A program made the position numbers and the translations under genes. Positions 11,885 to 22,800 of a DNA stretch of 64,000 nucleotides are shown here, piece by piece. Numbering within the stretch: position 1 is the stretch's first letter; every line of letters starts with the position of its first letter. The DNA is from Hygrophila difformis. Taxonomy: Eukaryota; Streptophyta; Magnoliopsida; Lamiales; Acanthaceae. The notes under the pieces were generated by a model. The model did no database searches and had not been told where the DNA came from. It was given only the letters and a program-made list of their open reading frames with translations. The stretch covers positions 39,830,890-39,894,889 of the forward strand of contig JAOANR010000001.1 of NCBI GenBank assembly GCA_030278955.1, in the 5' to 3' direction.

Positions 11885-12800
11885 TAAGGAATATCTATAG
11901 ATTCTTTTTGTGATGGCTACATTTGTTTATAATGGTGGCCCGGTATGATTTTGTGATAGAATTTTCAACCCATCACACAATATTTCTACCAAAATATAAT
12001 AGTATCTCTCTCGCAGAACATCTATATATATATATATGCACTTATGCAGAATGTGTCATTCTATACCCAAAAACCGGACACGTTCTATACCCTAAACGGA
12101 CTATATAAGCAGAATATATATAGTGATATATATGTAGGGAGTAGGGAATAAACATAAGTTAATTTTCTGAATAATTGCGGTAAGCAAAAGGTGTGCAATG
12201 ATTGTGAAGACGATTGGGTGTAAAGTAATGCATGGTGTAGTTAGTATTAGTTAATAAGCTTTCCAAGTCTTCATTTCTTCAATCATTTAAATAGAAAATG
12301 GAGGTGACTCGGCACCAATCAAATTAATGCATGGGAGTATTATTTAATAAACTAGAAACAACAACCAACCATTAGGAGGTGTTAATCAAAACAACTAAAT
12401 TGAATTAAGACAAAATAATCTTTTTAAAAAATAAAATAACTTAAAATAATGTTCAATAAGCTAATTTTGACTAATTTATTACTCACATAATTAGTTAAAA
12501 ACTAATTGTCCAACAGACTCTAAAGCTAGGCCGTTGAAGTATAATACTACTCGATAAGTTACTCTTGTAAAGCTTAGGATTCCTCAATGTAACACTGAGG
12601 TATTATATAGGGTGCGTTCTGCACAACTATCTATAATTGAGAACTGTAAGTGCTAACTGAAATTGTAGGGAATGAAACTATTGGAAGCAGTAGATTTTGA
12701 TAAAGGTTGAAGTTTTTAATTACCTTAGACCTACATGATGAAAGAAGACAGTGTAGACAAGCAAGAATATAACTTGAGGGCGGCATAATTTCCATATATA
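11885..12800. other. AT-rich intergenic DNA, nothing assigned
   Basis: No domain-bearing frame, RNA gene or clear repeat seen by eye. A short TATATA run occurs near 12025-12037. Confidence 0.5.
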
Positions 12801-12803
12801 CTA

Positions 12804-13075
12804 CTTCCTCCGTTTTTTTAAAGTGTAATGTTTTGACTTTTTTTCTGTTTATTGTATAGCACTTTGAGTTCTATGTTTGTCAATATTATACAAGGAAAAA
12901 ATATAGCCAAGTGAAATCTTCTTGGATTCGGCTCATCTTATAGTTTTTAAATATCAAAATTTTAAAATTTTTACTTGTACTAAATTTTATTTATGAATAG
13001 TTAAAAATGTGAACTGACATATATGCAAATTAGAAACGTATACTTAAAAAAACAAGATAATTGAGACCGCAATGA
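12804..13075. mobile_element. Stowaway-family MITE, one end decayed
   Basis: The left end (TA, then CTTCCTCCGTTTTTTTAAAG) and the interior (ATATAGCCAAGTGAAATCTT, then AGTTTTTAAATATC) match the MITE at 10164. The right terminal repeat is no longer recognisable, so its border is approximate. Confidence 0.6.
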
Positions 13076-13124
13076 ATACTTTAAGTATTATACAAGGAAA
13101 AGTTCTATGTTTATGAATACTTCC

Positions 13125-13461
13125 TCTGTTTACCGACCGCAATTGCGGTCGGTAATTCGGTCGGTAAATTTCTCCGGGACCTTTTGGGACCAGATAGTAC
13201 CGATAATTCGGTCGGGATATTTACCGACCACTGTGCGGTCGGTAATGCGGTCGGCAATGTCCCCACGGCAAATTTTTTTGGCCGGGGAAAAAGACCGACC
13301 AAGGTATTACCGACCGACACTTGCGGTCGGTGGTGCGATCGGTAAGCCCCGAAACGGCCCGCATCCCGGGGTTATCGACCGCAGGTGCGGTCGGTTAATG
13401 CAATTTTTCTTGTAGTGGTATATGCTATATGCAGTCGGTAAACGCAATTTTTCTTGTAGTG
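13125..13461 (+). mobile_element. CACTA transposon terminal fragment with doubled end
   Basis: TTTTTCTTGTAGTG is the complement of the CACTACAAGAAAAA terminus of CACTA (En/Spm) elements. It occurs twice, ending at 13417 and again at 13461. Upstream lie repeated palindromic motifs of the form ACCGACCGCA..TGCGGTCGGT, the usual subterminal transposase-binding repeats. No transposase gene is present, and the left end of the element is missing. Confidence 0.75.
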
Positions 13462-13532
13462 GTATATGCTATCTCTGTCTCAGGACAGTTTAATTTTTTA
13501 TGTTAGTTTGTACTACTATAAGATAGTAATTA

Positions 13533-13791
13533 CTTCCTCCGTTTTCAAATTTTTATTACAAACCAATTTTTCACGCAGTCCAATGCACATTTTAATCCAT
13601 TAATAACTCAAGTTCGGTACAAATAAAAATTCTAGAAGTTCGATATTTAAAAACTACACGACGAGACGAATCTAACAATATCTCACTTGACTATATTTTA
13701 ACTTGTATAACTACGATAAAACTTAAGTAGAAGTCTGTGTGTGAATAGTAATTTTTTTTCAAATGTTAACAATATTTGAGAACGGAGGGAG
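13533..13791. mobile_element. Stowaway-type MITE (259 bp), opposite orientation
   Basis: Ends CTTCCTCCGTTTTCAAAT and TTTGAGAACGGAGGGAG form terminal inverted repeats, with TA at 13531-13532 and 13792-13793. The interior is the reverse complement of the 10164 copy, for example AGTTCGGTACAAATAAAAAT against its ACTTGTACCGAATTTGAG. Confidence 0.85.
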
Positions 13792-13959
13792 TATATATAA
13801 ATACAGTCTATAGTATTTTTTTAGTAAATACAAGGGATTTTTTAAGCTTTTTCTTTTCTTTTTAAAATCGAAATCTTGCTTAAAATTTTTGTGATTCACA
13901 AACACTTAAGTCAACTACGGTTGGTTATACTTTTGTTCCTTTATATTTCCTATATTTGC

Positions 13960-14205
13960 ATCAATATTCATTTAGTAAGATTGACCAAATAATTTAATAT
14001 AGTTATATAAGAAAAAATATAGTCAAGTGAGATATTGTTGTATTCATCTAATATTTTAATCAATTAGTTTTAGAATATCAAATGTTTGTAACTTTTTTTG
14101 ATATACAACTTTAAGTTATTAATAATTAAAAATATGTCTAAAATTGCATGAAAAGTAGAAACGTAGAAAGTTATTAAGTAATGGATGTAGTGTATATTTT
14201 AGAGA
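13960..14205. repeat. decayed Stowaway-related segment
   Basis: ATATAGTCAAGTGAGATATT and a following TTTGATATACAACTTTAAGT echo the interior of the MITE at 10164. No terminal repeats are evident. Confidence 0.35.
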
Positions 14206-14214
14206 TACAGGATA

Positions 14215-14650
14215 AAAGACCACACCAAATTAAACATCTCCAAAAGCAGAGTAAGAGTTCTAAGGATTTAGTACCCCCATCATGTAAATTATATATGCAT
14301 CAGCAATATACAAAATTCCCTCTGAAGGAATCGAATGTGAAGCAATTTTATTAGTGATTGAATACTGGAACTAAATGAAAAATTCTTGAAGTAATTAGGG
14401 CTATGTTCTTATGATTGTGAAGCAATTTTATTTTAGAAATGTATGGTATTGGTATACATGACATTTTCCATGTAGGACCAGTATATATGTGTATCCCACA
14501 CACGCATGCCTTTATATGCCCCTCAGCCCCTGCATGAACAATTCATGCTTCGTATGGACGTAGTTTGCATGACCATTTTCAAATTACTACTGTAATTTCT
14601 TATTTTCTAGAGAAACATAACTACTAATTTAAAATAATAAAAAAGAAGCA
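14215..14650. other. intergenic DNA, nothing assigned
   Basis: No gene, RNA or clear repeat seen. Confidence 0.5.
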
Positions 14651-14659
14651 TAGACCTGA

Positions 14660-14815
14660 ATTGTTGGCGTGTATCGGGTATCCTCAAGTCAAAGCATTGA
14701 ATGGTTCTCCCAAATTGAAGCAGAATTCTGCATATACTAAGGCTCAAACCTGAGACATTTATTTAAGCTGCCAGAGATCCATACTACTCAGGCGAACTGC
14801 GTCACATACCTGATT
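14660..14815 (-). mobile_element. possible minus-strand SINE of a second family
   Basis: Read on the minus strand, GGTATGTGACGCAGTTCGCC is followed by TCTCAGGTTTGAGCC, which resembles a box B. The spacing of about 55 bases suits a tRNA-type promoter. Box A is a weak match, so this is tentative. Confidence 0.35.
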
Positions 14816-16571
14816 TTAAATGAATATACTATTAAAATTTTATTAAAAAAAATATTTGTTGATATTAGCAATTTTCCTTTCCATTTATTTGAAATTGGGA
14901 AGGAAATCAAAATTGTTTGCACTTTGAAGGAGAAATTAAATGATAAATTAAGGGTTAGTTTTGCCATATTCGAAGAGAAAAAAGATAAAGAATTTAATGC
15001 GAGATTAATCATAGCAAAAACAAAAAATAAAATATTAAAACTTACAAATAAATTTCAGATCCCTTTTAAATATGGGCCCTGACAATTGCACTCATGGGTT
15101 GTAGTACAAGGTGGGTCAATTGACAATAAAAATAAAAAATAAAATAATACTACAAATATTTTGATATAATTAGAAATTAAATTGTAATTTTAGAACAAAT
15201 GTTGAATAATTTGAACAGCAGTTTAATAGTATATTGATTGATTTTCGTTTTTTTTTATAATGTATGCATATACTTCAGATAAGATAAGATATACTATATG
15301 GATGTATTTTAAGGGGTGCATAATTCTCATGGGGATGTATTCAATCAAGTGTCCATATGATTTTTTGAAATCTTAAAATCTGAATGTTTTCCAATATGCA
15401 TTTTAAGAAGTATTTAAAACACTTAAAAATCTTGAAGTATTCAATATAGATTTTAAAATGTCTTTAAAAATCTTTAGGTATTCAAAATGATCCATTGACT
15501 TCAAGATTCCATGGATTTTGACGGAGTATTTTAGGAAAATACAACTATACAAAATCTTACCAAATAACAAAAGATTTCGACGGATTTATACAACGTGGAA
15601 TCTATACAAGTAAGTCAGCGTAACCATATGGGGACTAAATTCACCAACCGAAATGTAGCAAGTTTTAATCGAAATGTAGCAAGTTTAATTAAATAAACCC
15701 TCCTAAAGTGAGCTGGTTATTCTTCATGATATTTGACCGACCAGATAAAATATTATGCATCTGCCACTGATTGCATTTCTGGCCACAACTAGGATTGGCC
15801 AGTGTTGAGGATTCAACCAAGTTAGCCTTCTTCCAAGGGAATGTACCATCATATTGCAATTACATATACTATTTGACAAGAAGAAAAGAACATGGCTTAT
15901 CGAAGATGGAAGCCATCCATGAACAAAGCTAGCCCTTAGCTTGCAGTGCGTGGAAGTTCTATACCATCGATGCCCTAATTGGCATAACATTATATGTACT
16001 GTGTGCATATAACTGCGGCATTTGTATTCTGCCGAATTTACCTTCTATCAGTAAATCCTTTTATGGCGGTTATTATTTTGCTCAAAAGTTTATGAAACAA
16101 CATATTCCGAGCATTATATCATGAATTTTCATACTATGGAACATATTATTTTTGTTCATATTTTTTTCCTGAAAATAAAACATAAGTTTCAGTTGTCTCT
16201 CTTTGTTTTGCACATGAAATTTTTTTGTAATGTCCACTTCGTCACATGGCATCATTACATCACACTCCAAATAGAATGAAACCATAGTATGAAACTTTTT
16301 CTACCGGAATGGGGAAAATATTATTTCAAGAAATAAGATGCATTTCACATGTATTTTTTTTTATTTTATTTAATTTACAATTGATGCTCGAGCATCGAAA
16401 AGGGTAGTAGGAAACCATATAAATTATAAAGGGATAATCGGGTTGGATATGGTGCTAGGTGAAAATTCGAATTTTCAATCACAAAGATGAAAATCGGGAA
16501 AGTCCTATCCCACATTTCGTATGTACTATCTAATGGTACCTATTTGATTAGAATTTCGATATGTTCAACTT

Positions 16572-16764
16572 ATATTAACATATGACGATGAGGCTTTGCC
16601 CAAGCGGCAAAGTTCATGCCTTCCAACCTTATGGTCGGGGGTTCGATTCTCCATCCGGCCCTCTATCCATCTCTTTTATCCCTTTTAATTTGTGTGGCAT
16701 GGGCTTTCACCACTCTTTTTTTTGGCTTCGCACCTCCAAAAAAAAAAAAACTAATATTAACATA
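16572..16764 (+). mobile_element. intact SINE with 11-bp target-site duplication (left copy)
   Basis: The body (16583-16753) has box A (TGCCCAAGCGG, 16597-16607), box B (GGTTCGATTCTCC, 16640-16652) and a 13-base A tail ending at 16750. ATATTAACATA flanks it perfectly at 16572-16582 and 16754-16764. The size, about 171 bp, fits plant tRNA-derived SINEs, which are moved by LINE machinery. Confidence 0.85.
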
Positions 16765-17431
16765 GTACTAAAATATTTCCTTAAATTTAAGAAACGGATT
16801 TTGTTTTATAAATAAAAGGTCACTCATTAAGTGGTTGATTTGTTGCTTGGCAATTTGGAAGGGAACGAAATTAGCGGATTGTCCGATTCATTTTCCATTG
16901 CAACTAACTGTTGTGCACTAAGCAACAATTTCTTCAAAATTTTATTTATATTATTTAGTGCATGAGTAGGTTGGTCCACATCCACGACTTTGTTACAATA
17001 CGCGTGAACTTAGGATGTCCAGTTAGAGTGGATTCCTCCTAAGTGTGTAGGTTGTTCCATCGGGGAAGATAGCATATATATATATAGCATGTGTATGCTA
17101 ATTCATGCTCTAAAAGTGTCATCTTGTAAATACCTTCAACACTTCAAAATTAGGACTATCTTTCCATATTGTGATGACCACCGTCGTTCACGCTTTCGTA
17201 TGGGCACGGTCACGTTTGGGTCGTCCAAACACCGTTCCGGGTTTCGTTTGACTGATGTATTGACTAGCTGTTGGAATTGAACTATTATTTGGTTAAACTG
17301 TCTAATTATTGTGCTTGCTTGTTTTATTATTCCGTACATGTTTTGTGATTCAGTGGCTTGATATTAATATGATTTCGGGATGTGATGTTCGCATGTGTTG
17401 TATGTTTCACTGACTTTACTTGTATATATAT

Positions 17432-18720
17432 GTGTAACACCCCATCTTCGGCGTAGTGGAAGGGCAGGGTGTTATTCTAGATGTTGCCGGCTCCGGAGTG
17501 AAGGCTGTCCTCACAATCTAACATGAGCTCTTTCCACTGCGTTTTGTTCTCACTCACGCACAGCCTAGAAGACTTGCCACAACCTAGAAGACTTGCCAGG
17601 AGGTCATCATACTAGAATTGCTCAAAGGCAAACACGCTTAACTTTGGAGTTCTTAAAGGATGGTTACCAAAAATAAAGGTACCTTGTTGGTATGAGTAGC
17701 TTATTTCACTTTATTTAAACAATTTTTTAACGGGAAATTACAATATATGACTCGACCAGTTCAGGGATGTTGCCGGCTCCGGAGTGAAGGCTGTCCTCAC
17801 AATCTAACATGAGCTCTTTCCACTGCGTTTTGTTCTCACTCACGCACAGCCTAGAAGACTTGCCACAACCTAGAAGACTTGCCAGGAGGTCATCATACTA
17901 GAATTGCTCAAAGGCAAACACGCTTAACTTTGGAGTTCTTAAAGGATGGTTACCAAAAATAAAGGTACCTTGTTGGTATGAGTAGCTTATTTCACTTTAT
18001 TTAAACAATTTTTTAACGGGAAATTACAATATATGACTCGACCAGTTCAGGGAGGCCAAGGCCATTGTGTCTTGTGTATTTTACTCCAGAGTTACTTTTG
18101 TAAAGTACAATGGAGAATGGTGACAACCTGTTGTCCATACTTTGGAGAGTTTTTTCTGTGGGATTCTTTGGAGGGATTGATATGACTGCACTATGAGAAG
18201 GGTTCGTGACTGCGCCATGCGCATGGTAACTGAACTGTGCTTAAGTAGGTTAGCGTGCGATAGATATTTATGTATTGCATTTAGGATAGGTTTGTGTATG
18301 CTAGGAGTCATGCAATGTATATTCTAATTGATAACCAGGCATCTGGAATAGGACGGGGTGAGTTAGTTAACGATCTTATCTTTATTCGGGTTATATCTGT
18401 AGCTTATTTTAGATCGAATGATTGCTACTATTATTATTGTTCTCAATGTTGTCATGTTGCCCTTAATTGGGATCCCTTTGTTAGTTGTGTGCTGACATTG
18501 TGTGTTTATTCATTTTCACGTACTGCTGAGCTTTCAGCATATGCAATCATCTGGAAGATGGGTTGAGATTACGTAGACATGATCTTTCTATGTGAAGCCA
18601 AGTTGTGCATATACACTATTTAAATTGAAAGTTAAGTCAACATTAAATAATAAAGGGGAAATAAATAAAAAGGGTCATTACAAAGACGCCTATTCTGCTT
18701 TTAGGCCAATCTAAATTGAA
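17432..18720 (+). repeat. possible LTR 5' portion (left copy)
   Basis: TGTAACACCCC followed shortly by its partial inverted copy (AGGGTGTTA) is typical of the start of Ty3-type LTRs. The left copy is cut off at the LINE-B junction. The right copy (from 26014) continues toward a tRNA-Met primer site at 27201. No second LTR was found, so this stays tentative. Confidence 0.35.
17480..18051 (+). repeat. 286-bp perfect tandem duplication
   Basis: Two units (17480-17765 and 17766-18051), each starting GATGTTGCCGGC and ending before GGAGGCC or GGATGTT. The right 3-kb repeat has one unit (26061-26346). The units look identical by eye. Confidence 0.9.
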
Positions 18721-18731
18721 ATTAAGTCAGC

Positions 18732-19829
18732 ATGGATCTTATTGATGTCGGATATGGTTGTTTTATTGTGAAGTTTGGCGTCGAGGCGGAAAGGGAGAGG
18801 GTGATTAACGGGGGGCCTTGGATGATCTTTGATCCTTACCTTGCCGTTATGCCTTGGACGAGAGAGTTCGACCCGAGCGAGACGAAGGTGAATAAAACGA
18901 TTGTATGGGCGCGTTTGAATGGTCTTCCAATGCATCGTTATAGAGAAGACATCCTATGGGCTATCGCCTCAGGTCTGGGACAGGTTATTAAGTTTGACAC
19001 TAGCACTCATGAATTTTCAAAGGGCCGATTTGCACGGGTTTGTGTCGCCTTGGATTTGGAGAAGCCTGTTACTGGGAAACTTAGGGTTAACGGCAAGTGG
19101 ATACCGGTGGCTTATGAGGGATTACACCTTATTTGCACCAACTGTGGACGTTATGGACACTTTGCGAGGGATTGTCCTCACTCATGTAGGTCCGAGCCTT
19201 CCGCTGATGACCATGGTAAGGCGAAGGACCAACATGTTGATCATGGCAAGGCTAAGGTGACAACTGAGGCTAGTGATGGCCCTTCTGGAGTCGATGTGAA
19301 GGGGGACGCTGCTCCTCCTGATACTGAGCGAAAAGGAGAAGATCCGGTCTTTGGAGACTGGATGATGGTCGTGCGAAGACGGAATAAGCCTCGCAAACCC
19401 AAGGCCGATTCAAAACCTGATCATGCTACTAAGATACGCCCTGGCAAGATGGACGTTCCTCCTGAAACGGTTCAGGAACCTCTTAGCCAGGCTACTCATT
19501 CGACGGATCCGCAGAATGGTGAGAAAGTGGTTGTAGATGTGGTAGGACGTGACCCTTCAACGTCTGGGCTGAAAGGCGACGCATGGAGGGGTGCTCAAGC
19601 TGGTGATAATCTGCTAGGGAATTCGGCTCTAGTACTGGTTGACAAGAGTATGAGACGGCGGCCCCCCATTCAAATTTTGAAGCGGCCGCGGATTGATGAT
19701 CCCGATGATACTCAGTCTCATACGTCTGATGATCCTATGGTGGTTGGGCGATTCTCGGCCCTTCAAGATGATGTGGATTCACGAGATGACGATAATTGGG
19801 TGGATGCCGACGATGCAAGTGTCCAATAA
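18732..19829 (+). CDS. LINE-B ORF1: DUF4283-like, CCHC zinc-knuckle protein (N-terminally truncated)
   Basis: 365 residues from the first ATG. Residues 1-130 resemble the DUF4283 domain of plant retroelement Gag-like proteins (GGPWMIFDPYLAVMPW, VWARLNGLPMHRYREDIL). A zinc knuckle, CTNCGRYGHFARDC, lies at about residues 135-148. The rest is a charged, low-complexity tail. Such proteins bind the element's RNA and form the retrotransposition particle. DUF4283 domains normally have about 50 more N-terminal residues, so the true start was lost with the 5' truncation, and the ATG used here is the first remaining one. ORF1 ends 34 bases before the ORF2 ATG. Confidence 0.85.
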   Translation: MDLIDVGYGCFIVKFGVEAERERVINGGPWMIFDPYLAVMPWTREFDPSETKVNKTIVWARLNGLPMHRYREDILWAIASGLGQVIKFDTSTHEFSKGRFARVCVALDLEKPVTGKLRVNGKWIPVAYEGLHLICTNCGRYGHFARDCPHSCRSEPSADDHGKAKDQHVDHGKAKVTTEASDGPSGVDVKGDAAPPDTERKGEDPVFGDWMMVVRRRNKPRKPKADSKPDHATKIRPGKMDVPPETVQEPLSQATHSTDPQNGEKVVVDVVGRDPSTSGLKGDAWRGAQAGDNLLGNSALVLVDKSMRRRPPIQILKRPRIDDPDDTQSHTSDDPMVVGRFSALQDDVDSRDDDNWVDADDASVQ

Positions 19830-19863
19830 ACTCGTCGGGTTGCTACTCCTCCAACTTGTTTTT

Positions 19864-22800
19864 ATGGATTTTAAAGACTTCACAATAATTGCATGGAATG
19901 TCTTCGGGATTATGAGTCGATCGGCTCAGAGGTGGATGAGCGATCTCTTGCGAGATCACAAACCTGACATCATGTGTGTGTTGGAACCGCGAGGCCAATT
20001 CTCTAGGTTGAAACCCTTCTTCCTAAGATTGGGCTACTCAGAGGTGTGCATTCAAGAATCCATTGGGATGGGCGGAGGAGTCTGGATTCTTAAATCTCTT
20101 TCGATCACTTGTCATCTCAACGTCCTGCATGTTCACCCTCGCATGATCACTGTGGAACTTACTAAGGGTACATGTCGCTGGGCCTTTACTGCGTTATATG
20201 CTGATCCCAATTATCAAAGACACAAGCATAACTGGGAGGATTTGAGTTCTTTGGCGGCCACTATAGATTTTCCATGGGTGGTCGTGGGCGACTGGAATGA
20301 AATTGTGGGGGAGGACGAAGTTATGGGGGGTGTTTATCTGGCCGACCGAGCGGCTGAACTGAGGGAGTTATTCGATCGGTGTCAACTCATCCAATTGAAC
20401 ACCCTTGGTCCTGAGTTTACTTGGTCTCGTATGGCGGGAGAAGGGAGGCGCATATGTAAGAGGCTTGATCGAGCTATGTCTAATCTGGATTGGCACAATT
20501 TATTTGAGGATGGGCGGCTGCTACATTTGCCCCGCATAGGCTCGGACCATTGCCCCCTTAAGCTTACGTGTGGGGAATTAGGCGACACCCGTGCAGCTCG
20601 GCCTTTCCGGTGGGAGAGTATGTGGAAAGAAGATGGTCGCTATAAGGAGGTGATTGGTTCCAGCATACATAAAGCTGAGGGAGGACTTATTTCCATCCTG
20701 GACGAGGTTCGCTCCAATTCCATCTCTTTCAATAAGAACATTTTTGGTAATATCCGCGATCGAAAAAGAAAGCTTAAGAATCGTCTGCATGGCATTGAGA
20801 AACTCTTAATTACTGTTGATTCGGCATGGTTATGGCGTCTTTATAATGAGATCAGGGGTGAGCTCGCTGACCTCCTCTATCAGGAAGAATTAATGTGGGC
20901 GCAAAAGGCGAGGGATCCATGGGTCCGGGTTGGAGATAGAAATACAAAATATTTTCATGCGAGAACCAAGATACGACGAAAGAGAAACAAAATCTATGGG
21001 CTTGAAGTGAGTGGAGGGCAATGGTCGGAGGATCAAGCTTCTTTGCAAGAACATGCTGTTGACTATTTCACTACAATGTTTGCCACTCCTAATTCTGTCG
21101 CATGGGGGGACTGTCTTCCGGCATTAGTTCCCATTTCAAGGTTGCATCGGGAGAAGTTGTCTCTCGATGTCTCTCCCGACGAAGTAGAGGCCGCTATGTT
21201 TTCTATGAAGCCTTATTCAGCTCCGGGTCCTGATGGCTTCCCCGCCCGATTCTACATGGAATATTGGGATGACTTGAAGACGCCGTTTACAGCCCTTGTC
21301 CAGGGAGCAATCACTAGTCGGCGGATTCCCACTGGCCTTGCTCACGCTTTCTTATGTTTACTCCCGAAAGTGGATGTGCCTCGGTCCTTGAAACAATTCC
21401 GGCCGTTAACACTTTGTAATGTCGCATTTAAGGTTATTACAAAGGTCTTGGTTCGTCGTCTTCGCCCGATTCTCTGTGAAGTAGTGGGGCCTAATCAATC
21501 TGCTTTTCTGCCCGGTCGTGGAACTTCCGATAATGGGATCCTGTTGCAAGAAATTGTATCTTCTATGGAAAGCCCTCGTTCCATTGGTAAATCGGCTGTG
21601 ATTAAAATAGACCTTACTAAGGCCTTCGACATGGTGTGTTGGTCCTTTTTGGAAGAATGCCTAGTGGAGCTTGCGCTGCCTGCTCGCTGCACGGAATTAA
21701 TTATGGCTTGTGTTCAGTCGTCCAGCTTCTCTATTTTGTGGAATGGTTCGCCAATCGGGAACATTACAGCAAGACGCGGCCTTCGACAAGGTGATCCATT
21801 GTCACCTTACTTATTTGTGATAGTTATGGAAAAACTCTCCAAGGCTATCCAGGTGGCGGTTCAAACTGGTGCTTGGAAACCCTTGAAGCTGACTGTGGGA
21901 GGACAAGGGATTTCACACTTAATGTTCGCCGATGATCTCATTTTTTGTGCGGAGCTGGATGAAGGGAGTATTACCTGTATGGCGAGTGTGTTAAAAAGAT
22001 TTGGCTCGAGGTCCGGTCTTCACATGAATTATGAGAAGTCGAGCGCCTTCTGCTCGCCATCTGCTACTGATCACGATCGGGTCATGTTGGCTAATTGTCT
22101 TGGAGTATCTGTTGTCCCCTCTCTTGGTACGTATCTTGGCTTTCCCCTCATTCATGGGCGTATGCTTGTTTCTAATTTTGATAAGCTGGTGAAAAAGGTA
22201 GAGGATCGCCTATGTTCTTGGGCAGCTTTTTTACTCAACAAGGCCGGGCGAATTACCCTCGCCCGAGCAGTTCTTGCTACGTTGCCTATTTACATCATGC
22301 AGGTGCATTTACTCCCCGTGGGTGTTTGTGATCGAATTGATAAAATCATACGTAGATGGATTTGGAAGGGTGCGGATGGGCGAGGATTACATCTTGTCAA
22401 TTGGGATGTTGTCACGAAGCCTCGGAAACATGGCGGGCTCGGCTTACGTAAAAGCAGAGAGATGAACATCTCCTTGCTCGGCAAACAACTTTGGAATTTT
22501 GTCTCAGGCTCCGACAAGCTATGGGTGGCAATCTTGCGCGAAAAATATGGTGTTGCGCAGGGACTGTTGCCGCAGCCTCACTATCGTGCTACAAAGGTGT
22601 GGCGGGCGCTGGTTCGAGTGGCTGGCCACTTTTCTCATGCATATGGTGTTCGGATTGGCAATGGGATGAGCTCTTTTTGGTTCACGCCATGGTGGGAGGG
22701 CAAATGCATGGTGGAGAATGTTCCCTTTATTGCTACCCAGGATCTTGAATTGAAGATTGTTGATGTGATTATTGATGGTCGTTGGAATCTCAATAACGTA

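Larger units (their letters stand above)
15430..18720 (+). repeat. 3.3-kb direct repeat, left copy
   Basis: This segment is repeated at 24011-27015. The constant offset is 8,581 bases up to the 286-bp tandem duplication and 8,295 bases after it, so the copies are colinear. The length difference (3,291 against 3,005) equals exactly one 286-bp unit. By eye I see only two other differences, one in GAATTTTCATAC near 16129 and one in GACGCCTATTC near 18690. The left copy ends where LINE-B begins. It contains a SINE and a TGTAACACCCC LTR-like start, and no gene. Confidence 0.95.

Noticed and set aside
15724..16008. Repeated 94-residue open frame on the minus strand, also at 24305-24589
   Set aside because: Its duplication comes from the 3-kb repeat. 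It has no recognisable domain and no sign of selection that I can see.
18081..18566. Short open frames shared by both 3-kb copies
   Set aside because: No domain or coding signature; identical because the DNA is duplicated.
17432..18720. Interpretation of the 3-kb repeats as the two LTRs of one element around LINE-B
   Set aside because: The interior is entirely LINE-B with an A tail, and no primer site follows the left copy. The repeats do not have TG...CA ends, and they contain a SINE with unrelated flanks.
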